Assembly: GCA_963682175.1 (NCBI GenBank)
Contig: OY821789.1
Location: 7,998,001-8,062,000, forward strand
DNA length: 64,000 nt
Source of the DNA: Triglochin maritima
Lineage: Eukaryota; Streptophyta; Magnoliopsida; Alismatales; Juncaginaceae
Reading direction: 5' to 3'
Within the stretch, counting starts at the first letter, position 1, and each line of letters starts with the position of its first letter. Below, piece after piece: positions 57,356-64,000 of the stretch. The translations under genes and the position numbers were made by a program. The notes under the pieces were generated by a model, which was not told the origin of the DNA, made no database searches, and was given only the letters and a program-made list of their open reading frames with translations.

Positions 57356-59012
57356 AATACCCCCACACCTAAGTTTTTGCTAGTCTCGAGCAAAACAAAG
57401 AAAGGGAAAAACAAACGAGAAACAAGAAATCCTAACTCACTTTCGTAGGAATCACGGTTGCACTTAGCATGTGCAACAAGCCGTTAAACCTCCTTGTTGC
57501 CAAGGAGGAGGAGTGGTGTCTCCTGAGGGTTTTCAGCGGATATACCCACAAAATCCGAACAAGATGCATTAATCAATCTAGCTACACGACTCGTTGGACT
57601 TATTTTGTCGATCATGGAATGCGGTAATACTACGGGTCGACTCTATATATGTAATCAGTCCACACACCTAGCCTAATGAGTTATTCGTGAGAGTTAAATA
57701 AGGAATTAAGTGAAAGACATGGGCAACCTTAACTTCTGAATGTGAAACAAAGTGTAAAGTCCATTTTGGTTCTTATTTGACTCTTCTTTTCTTTTTTTTT
57801 CTTTTTTTCTTTTCTTCTTTTTTTTCTTTTTTTCTTTGGAGCATATATTGGTTGGTGTTTGATTCTCCCAAGGTCAGGTTTCGTGCATCATTGCCTATGA
57901 GGACTTACACTATCACGTACACCTTCCCCCAAATCTCCACATAGGGCGATCCCTACCACCCGTGTAACGGGAGTTCGGTCGGTGCATCCCAAGTCAGATG
58001 ACTCGAAAGCACCAGGCACAAAGTCCCCTCAGACCTACTTTCCCGAGTGATAGGAGCCGTGCGAGAAGAGAGAACACCACTTATTTATTCATTTATCTAC
58101 ATGGGAACCAAAACCCCTACACTTAAGTTTCACAAAAAGATATTAAGGGCCCTTGACTACAACAAACTTCCTAAATTAACAAACACGATGTATTTGACTC
58201 ACTAGGTTCAGGGTGGACTTCTTTAAATGTTTGAGCACTGAAACCCACTGATTACTCACCCCCAAGGGAAAACTGGGGTGCATCCTAACGACTCGATAAA
58301 TCCTAAAGCCACGTACTAGATATCCTAATGCATTAAGTTCAAGACAATTTTGGGAGCTTTCTTTTTACTTTGCCTCTCAACGGTTTTGCACATGCTAAAC
58401 ACACGCAAAACCCACAAAACATTTTCTTTCGAAAACACATGAAGATTTTGAAAGAAATGTGAAAATTTTGAAGCACTAGGCAAGCAAAAGAAGACAAGTC
58501 ACCCAAGGATCATGGCAAGCAAATATATCGATATTAAATGCAGCACACTATCATGACCCTAACAATGCAAACAAAAGAAAACAAAATCAAAGGAAAAAGA
58601 CTCGACTATGTACACACGTAAAACACCCCCCCACACCTACTTCATGCATTGTCCTCAATGAATGTGAGCAAAATACGACATGGATGTATGCATGAAACAG
58701 AAGAGATCTCACCAACATGAAGTACAAAGGGAAGTGCAAGGTCATGTTGATGGACATAACCCGAATTCCCTCAAAACCTGTGAGATGCTAAAGAAGGGAT
58801 ACAAATACGTGAAAGAAATGGAGCCCAAATACACAAGGGTTGGGGCTCACAACAATCAATGCTCACTGAAGGAGTCTTTTATTGTACTTCTTTTTTTTCT
58901 TTTTCTTTTTCTTTTTTTTTCCTTTTTTTCTTTTTTTTTATATAACTATGTACAAACATAAGTTCCCATCTTCATTTGTCAAAAGACATCAAATGGGAAC
59001 CTCAAGAGTGGG
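57356..59012 (-). other. Non-coding internal region of the family B retrotransposon
   Basis: Between the polypurine tract and the gag-like frame. Contains pyrimidine-rich runs at 57780-57838 and 58890-58938. No pol motifs were seen in any frame, so the element was probably a large non-autonomous derivative. Confidence 0.5.
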
Positions 59013-60185
59013 TCAATGCACTTGGAAAGGGAACATGACACCACGCGGGGCCAGAATACGCATGCGTGGGCCCCCTTCACAAAGAGCACCAGATGAAACG
59101 AGAGGTTCATGAATTGGACGCAAAGGCGTCTCATTCAAAGGATCAAACTGAAAGAGCTTGAACCTCTCAAGAGTTTGGGAAATAAGGGGCAACGGAAGAA
59201 AAATATCTCCCGTTGCGGAACTGAAGTTATGATCATCAATCCAAACTCTCCAACCAACAGGCTGGTGGGTCGGAACGAGGTCAAGCACCTCGTTATGCAT
59301 GTCCAACTCACCAGGAGAACAGGAAGTGGGTCTCATACCCAAGGTATCCTCCAAGGAACTCCTAATACCCTCATGAGCAATGTGGTTGTTTGATGTTCCA
59401 TCATTTCCAAGATGATCAGGAACAATAGTGAGAGACAAACTCTCATCAGGTTGTTTGAAGTTGAGGGTACTAGGGAGCTCTTGCTCCACCAGAGGTGAGT
59501 CCTTAGGAGGTACAACAATAAGATCATGTGGCTCAAGGGCCACGGGACAAAAAGGTAAGGCACAATCCTGTGCCGACTCATAATAGAACTGGTCCAAGTT
59601 ATTCTCAATTTGAATCGAATCCTCCACTAAGTGATCGTGAATTGAAACCCCAAGTCCCTCAGGTTGACTAGGAGTTTGACTTTGAAAGGTTGTGCTTTGA
59701 ATTTGTGGATGTGGTGGTGGTTCGATATCAAAAGATGAATCCTCATGTTGACAAGAAAGGTGACCCTCCTCGCGTTCATGGAATTGTTGTGTCATTTGAC
59801 TCACTTGCAATTCCATATTTTGCAAGGAATTCAAGTTGGACTTCAATAAAGTTTGAGTGGTTTCCATGAATGTTTGGAGGGTTTGTTTTAAGGAATCAAA
59901 TTTGGGGTCAACAGTGAGGTCCAAGTCAGAGCTTGGGAAATTTTTGGGTTGGGTGTTGATGGGCTGAGAATGAGTCCAATGATTTGGAGTGGGGTGTTGG
60001 TAGAATTCTGGGTATTCGGGAGGAGGATACTGGGGTGAAAATGAAGTATAAGAATTTGGATATGAATTGTCTCCCCATGAATCCATCACTCTCGGATTGT
60101 ACGCGGATGCGTAATGGTCATAATGAGCATTATGGGAAAATGTATGCTCATACTCAGGCTCTGGGGGAACATAAGGACTCTCTCC
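59013..60185 (-). CDS. gag-like frame of a non-autonomous LTR retrotransposon, 5'-truncated
   Basis: An open frame of 358 codons from 60089 to 59013, continuing upstream without a stop to about 60185 (PPEPEYEHTF). DNSYPNSYTSFSPQYPPPEY and the segment NMELQVSQMTQQFHEREEGH correspond to the Pro/Tyr/Asn-rich region and conserved helix (usually Q.S.MA..L..R..G.LPS) near the C-terminus of gag in plant Ty3-type elements. The rest is acidic and low-complexity. No zinc knuckle, protease or polymerase follows. At about 60190 the frame merges with the coiled-coil codons of the Ulp1-like gene, marking a deletion that removed the 5' LTR and the start of gag. Confidence 0.6.
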   Translation of the reverse strand, partial: GESPYVPPEPEYEHTFSHNAHYDHYASAYNPRVMDSWGDNSYPNSYTSFSPQYPPPEYPEFYQHPTPNHWTHSQPINTQPKNFPSSDLDLTVDPKFDSLKQTLQTFMETTQTLLKSNLNSLQNMELQVSQMTQQFHEREEGHLSCQHEDSSFDIEPPPHPQIQSTTFQSQTPSQPEGLGVSIHDHLVEDSIQIENNLDQFYYESAQDCALPFCPVALEPHDLIVVPPKDSPLVEQELPSTLNFKQPDESLSLTIVPDHLGNDGTSNNHIAHEGIRSSLEDTLGMRPTSCSPGELDMHNEVLDLVPTHQPVGWRVWIDDHNFSSATGDIFLPLPLISQTLERFKLFQFDPLNETPLRPIHEPLVSSGALCEGGPRMRILAPRGVMFPFQVH

Positions 60186-60944
60186 TTTTCTCCTCCTCCT
60201 CTTTCCTCTTCTCTTCTCTTTCCCTATCCTCTCCTTTTCTCCTCCTCTTTCCTCTTCTCTTCTCTTTCCCTCTCCTCTATCCTTTTCTCCTCCTCTTTCC
60301 TCTTCTCTTCTCTTTCCCTCTCCTCTCTCCTTTTCTCCTCTCTCCTGCTCTCTTCTTTTTCTCTTTCTCTTTCCCTCTCAATCTCATTCTTTATTTCCCT
60401 CATATTCTCCTCCTCTCTTTCCTGCTCTTCATCCCTCCTTTCATCCTCTCTTCCTTCTTGTCCACCTTCTATACAATATCCTCGAAGAGATGCAATCTCT
60501 TCCCTTAGGGTCTCATTTTCCTCCCTGGACTTCCTAAGTTCCTCATTCAGCCTCTTAACCTCTTCATTTGCCTCATTCAGTGCAACTTCTGCTTGAAGCC
60601 ATTTTGTCTTCAACATTTCAAACTCCAATTCTTCCCGTAGTGGGTCCCGAGGGATGCTGCAGTCCCTCAATTGCAGCCTAGGTTCGCTGCTTGTTGACTG
60701 GCAATCACTATTGGTTCGCTGAGTTTTTTCAGCCTGACCAATGATTTCCCTCTCTTTCTGAGTCAGGGTCGTCGACTGAGTCTGAATGAAGTCTCCCTCG
60801 TAAATTTTTGAAAAGGTGATGCCACTTTCCTCCCATTTCTTCAGGATAAGCCGTTTTCCAAACATGCTCGACCAACGATTCCACCTAGGATGACCTCCCA
60901 TTTTAGGCTCTGCCAGGTTGAACTTCTCGCACAGCCATACCTAA

Positions 60945-61565
60945 TAAAAAACAAGTGAAACTTAAAAAGGAACAAGTGAAACTTAAAAAGGAACTAGCGA
61001 AACTTAAAGAGGAACAACTTGAACTTAAAAAAGAACAAACGAAACCAAAAAAGGACAAACGAATCTTAAAAATGATCAACTGTAACTGAAAGGAAATTCT
61101 TGAACATAAAAAGAACAAACGAAACATAAAAAAGAACAACTTGAACTTAAAAAGGAACAAGCGAAACTTAAAAAGGAACAACTTGAACTTAAAAAGGAAC
61201 AACTTCAACATAAAAAGGAACAACCGAAAATTAAAAAGGAACTTGAACTTAAAAAGGAACAACTTGAACTTAAAAAGGAACAAACGAATCTTAAAAAGGA
61301 CAAACGAATCTTAAAAAGAAACAAGCGAAACTTAAAAAGGAACAACTTGAACTTAAAAAGGAATAACTTCAACATAAAAATGAACAAACGAAACTTAAAA
61401 AGGAACAACTTGACCTTAAAAAGGAATAACTTCAACATAAAAAGGAACAAACGAAACTTAAAAAGGAACAAGCGAAACTTAAAAAGGAAAAACGAAACTT
61501 AAAAAGGAACAACTTCAGCTTAAAAAGGAACAAGCGAAACTGATAAAGGAACAACTGGATTAACT
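60945..61565 (-). repeat. 21-bp minisatellite, array 3 (inverted relative to 1 and 2)
   Basis: About 29 units; on the minus strand TTCCTTTTTAAGTTCAAGTTG or TTCCTTTTTAAGTTTCGCTTG. It shares the TTCCTTTTTAAGT core with arrays 1 and 2, but the variable half differs. It fills the interval between two coding blocks of the minus-strand gene (CVAVLQ before, VWLCEKF after), again where an intron would be. An acceptor (TTATTAG) is present at about 60941. The donor reads CAG-TTAATCC rather than GT. Confidence 0.92.
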
Positions 61566-62327
61566 GTAGTACAGCAACACACCCCTCGACGTATCCCCTT
61601 CTTAAAATAGAAGAACCGGTAGATCTCCTATCGCGTAGATCCCGGTTTGCCTTCTTCAGGCCCGTCACAAGTGCCTCGTGAACAGCCTCGGCCCACGCGT
61701 ACTTGTGTAGCCTAGTGAAGTTGGCCAAGTGGTTGAGGAACCAAATTTGTGTTTGATGGGTGCCATCGCAGAACAAAAAATGGCTGAAGATGTAACAAAT
61801 GAGTAGCCGGACGTACTCCTCCTCCTCATCAACCAAATATCTCGTAGCCATCATCTGGGCAGATAGTTGGGTGTTGTTCAGAATCTCCCCCTGTCGGGTT
61901 GCGACTTCCTTCGAATGCATTCTGACAGCCTTCCCATGTAATCTGATCCCCAAAATTAGGGCAACGTCTTCGGCAGTGAAGTGTACTACCCCAGAGCCGA
62001 TCCTCAACCCCACCTCCTCGGGGTCATAGTGTTCCACGAACCAGTCGATAATGTCATTATCGACAGGAACGTTGGAGAGGTTGATGAAGTGACCGAAGGG
62101 GGGTAGCCCGGAAGGCGTCTTTCTCTGCGTCCCTCAACTTCCCAAAGACCTTCTCTATTGGGGTCCACGAATATTTGAAGGGCTGGAAGTAATGCGTAGA
62201 AGCCTAGGAAGACATCAACCGTATGAGAACATTCCTTTTTAGAGTATCGGAATTCAATGTTACGGTAAAAACGACAAACCTGGTGCACCACAACCCCCGA
62301 AATAGACGCTTGAAGTGTAGAATCCAT

Positions 62328-62700
62328 TTGGTCGACGGATATCTAGGGTTACGGTGAAGAACTGGGGTGATGAATCGGAGAAAAGTTGAGAAAGGAAATG
62401 TGAGAAAGATCATAAACGTTTTTGGTTTTCTTTCGCAAGTCGGGATGTCAACATGCGCGTCTGATGTCCCTTCCCGGTTTTAACGATACGTTAGTGAGGA
62501 AACCGTCGCACGAAAGCCGCAGCTGTTTTTCCATTTTTCGAAAAAACGCGCGCTTTAATTTTCGCTGATTGGGCAGCTGACTGGGCTGCTGACTAGATGC
62601 CACGTAAGCCGCGTCCTGGACGCGCGCGGCCGTCTATAAGGAATCTTCCAAAAACTATCAAGCAGTCTGAGTCGAGTGTGACAACAACTATGGTTTGTCA
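62328..62700. other. Right flank of the composite, possible MULE end
   Basis: AT-rich leader upstream of the minus-strand gene, then a GC-rich zone from 62490 (GAAAGCCGCAGC, AAAACGCGCGC, CTGACTGGGCTG, GGACGCGCGCGGCC). The zone at 62577-62630 resembles 19910-19970. The transposon edge is probably at about 62630-62645. Confidence 0.4.
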
Positions 62701-62879
62701 CGCCTCTGGTGGTTGCTCTTCAGGCCCCTGTCCATGTTGTGCTTCAAATGTAGCAGGCTTGTCATTTGCCCCACGTCTTATCGTGACGCCGGCAGCTTGA
62801 GGCTGTCCAGCCGGGGAACCCCATTGCATCGGGATGACCCCATCCATGTTTGTTCCAATTGTTATCGTGTGTGTGTGCG

Positions 62880-63310
62880 CGCGCGTGTGCAATACGTCCC
62901 CCGCCTTTTTAAGAGTACCTGCCCAGCATTCAAGAAAATCAAAACATTTATGAAGCAAATTGTCATGAGAAGTTGACGTTGCATGGAAAACTCTATTGTT
63001 ACGTTCACCCCAAACAGTCCAATGGAAGGTGTTTATTAATGTATACCATAGTCTAGTTCCTAAGTCGAGTTGATTTTGAACCGTTTGTCTGAAGTATACA
63101 TTCTTGTTCCTAATGTTATTTAGATCTTGTAGGGACGTTTTATCACAAAACTTTCTTGCTAGATAGCATTCAAAGAATCAAGTGATTAATCCATTCGGAG
63201 TTCACTCCACACAGTGGGCAAATTGGGTTGACACTGAGATCTCTTTTGATAGTTCTGTCTTTGGTTAGGATTTTGTTTTCCTCTAGCGACCACAAGAATA
63301 TTTCAACTTT
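62880..63310 (-). pseudogene. L1-type LINE ORF2, zinc-binding C-terminal region, relic
   Basis: The minus strand encodes EIFLWSLEENKILTKDRTIK, then RDLSVNPICPLCGVNSEWIN and HLIL, the zf-RVT domain found after the reverse transcriptase of plant L1-type LINEs, followed by WYTLINTFHWTVWGERNNRV and LLHKCFDFLECWAGTL. A stop follows HLIL. The relation continues upstream of the MITE (about 63594-63760) in broken frames. The reverse transcriptase itself is not in the window. Confidence 0.8.
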
Positions 63311-63324
63311 TTTAGGGTTTCAAG

Positions 63325-63585
63325 TAGGAGTGAGCATCCGGTCTGGACCGGACCGGATTTTTATCCGGGGTCCGGACCAAAGACCGGACCGGACCGAATC
63401 GGTCCGGTCAAAAACCGATTTTTTTTAAATAAAAAACAAAAAAAGACCGGTCCGGACCGGACTGAACCCGAAATTTTAAAATCTTCCGGACCAAAACCCG
63501 GACCGGACCAAATCAAAACTTCCCAGACCGAACCCGGACCGACCGGTCCGGTCCAAAAATCCGGTCTGGGTTTTGTTCTCCCCTA
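63325..63585. mobile_element. hAT-type MITE, GGTCCGGACC family, copy 3 (261 bp)
   Basis: Exact 8-bp duplications GTTTCAAG lie at 63317-63324 and 63586-63593. The ends are TAGGAGTGAGCATCCGG and, complemented, TAGGGGAGAAC. The interior is of GGACCGGACC units around an A-rich centre. It lies inside the LINE relic. Confidence 0.92.
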
Positions 63586-63824
63586 GTTTCAAGTTTTCCA
63601 GATTTGACTCATTAGTGGGTTTAAAGTGTTCTTCCACTCTTATAATGTGGTCTTTTGTTGCATTGATTTAATTGGGATCTCTTGCTATCTTCCAAAATAA
63701 ATTCTTGCATGGAGACTCAATTATTGATTTGGTGGTGGTAGAGCTTTAAGGTTTGAAATCCATTTGAATACCCGAGATATTCAGAAGTCCATATATGTTT
63801 TGAAGAATTTAAACACAATCAATT

Positions 63825-63899
63825 ACAGACACCCAAACAACCTGAGTTTATCAACATAAGGCTTGTGTTGTTCATAAACTGAGTTGTTTGGGTGTCTGT
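63825..63899. repeat. Hairpin of about 30 bp stem
   Basis: ACAGACACCCAAACAAC pairs perfectly with GTTGTTTGGGTGTCTGT. The stem continues with one mismatch through CTGAGTTTAT / ATAAACTGAG, with a loop around ATAAGGCTTG. It is miRNA-precursor-like in size but could be the tip of an inverted-repeat element. Confidence 0.6.
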
Positions 63900-64000
63900 T
63901 CTTGACTATGTAAAATGATAATTTTACTCCCAATCCAACCCATTAAGAATATTATCAACTCTACCCAGCCCAGCCCATTTAGAATATGAATTTAGTCAAT

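Larger units (their letters stand above)
53840..62327 (-). pseudogene. Transposon gene with PMD-like N-terminus, coiled coil and Ulp1-like C-terminus, disrupted
   Basis: Read right to left. Exon 1 (62327 to about 62279) is MDSTLQASISGVVVHQ with a GT donor. Exon 2 (about 62188-61575) has SWTPIEKVFGKLRD, then PFGHFINLSNVPVDNDIIDW and EHYDPEEVGL, and HFTAEDVALILGIRLHG, resembling the plant-mobile-domain-like N-terminus of Ulp1-type transposon proteins. A run of six C near 62100 shifts the frame. The third segment (60940-60190) begins VWLCEKFNLAEPK and becomes a Glu/Arg/Lys coiled coil. After a 5.6-kb block of LTR sequence the gene resumes at 54581: another Lys/Glu-rich stretch, then IWRGDSCFFTRSDLKELM and MDLTNEAIDSIFVYLK, resembling the start of an Ulp1 protease domain. 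No complete His-Asp-Cys core was seen. Such genes are known in MULEs of the Kaonashi type. Confidence 0.65.

Noticed and set aside
60114..60596. Plus-strand Ser/Leu/Phe-rich frames opposite the coiled coil
   Set aside because: Antisense of the Glu/Lys/Arg-rich codons of the minus-strand gene.
60903..61471. Minus-strand Phe/Leu-rich frames (FLFKFRLFLFK)
   Set aside because: Reading of minisatellite array 3, not a membrane protein.
47490..61565. CRISPR-like array
   Set aside because: The 21-bp units are contiguous with no unique spacers of constant length, and the setting is a plant nuclear genome.

Overview
This is nuclear DNA of a flowering plant, almost certainly a dicot and probably a woody one; I cannot name the species. 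The evidence is one intron-containing plant gene, a WNK protein kinase, set in AT-rich, gene-poor DNA packed with plant transposon families: PIF/Harbinger, Mutator-like (MULE), hAT MITEs, LTR retrotransposons, RTE and L1-type LINEs. No bacterial operon, CRISPR array, rRNA or tRNA was seen.

Layout. 1-2.4 kb: no recognised gene. 2.4-8.3 kb: two near-identical PIF/Harbinger elements, each with an intact 435-aa DDE transposase and TTA target duplications; the first splits a possible host exon. 8.3-15.8 kb: mostly unassigned, with a hAT MITE, a Tourist-like MITE, an AT microsatellite and a possible LTR relic. 15.86-18.39 kb: a nearly perfect 2.5-kb inverted repeat with a 9-bp target duplication, that is, a MULE foldback with promoter-like sequence in both arms facing the centre. 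19-27 kb: an LTR fragment, a hAT MITE and a decayed MULE that has itself been invaded by a PIF MITE, an LTR fragment and a PIF element carrying ORF1 (the SANT-like partner) but no transposase. 28-40 kb: a tandem duplication with RTE tails, two related MULEs built of GACGCC palindromes, a dead two-gene PIF element, and MULE and hAT MITEs. 40.7-43.8 kb: the WNK gene, seven exons, 739 aa, apparently intact. 44.2-45 kb: a LINE 3' end. 46.5-62.6 kb: two decayed transposon genes, a FAR1/MULE transposase on + and a gene on - with a plant-mobile-domain-like N-terminus, coiled coil and Ulp1-like tail. They are interrupted by LTR elements and by three arrays of one 21-bp minisatellite. 62.7-63.8 kb: an L1-type LINE relic split by a hAT MITE.

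How it fits together. WNK is the only convincing host gene. The rest records transposon interplay. PIF copies with transposase only and with ORF1 only lie within about 20 kb and share ends, so they could once have complemented each other. MULE foldbacks are candidate sources of long hairpin RNA. One minisatellite occupies the apparent introns of two transposon genes, in opposite orientation near the two sides of what may be a single large MULE. The best leads for something undescribed are the 2.5-kb foldback and the minisatellite-bearing composite at 46-62 kb.
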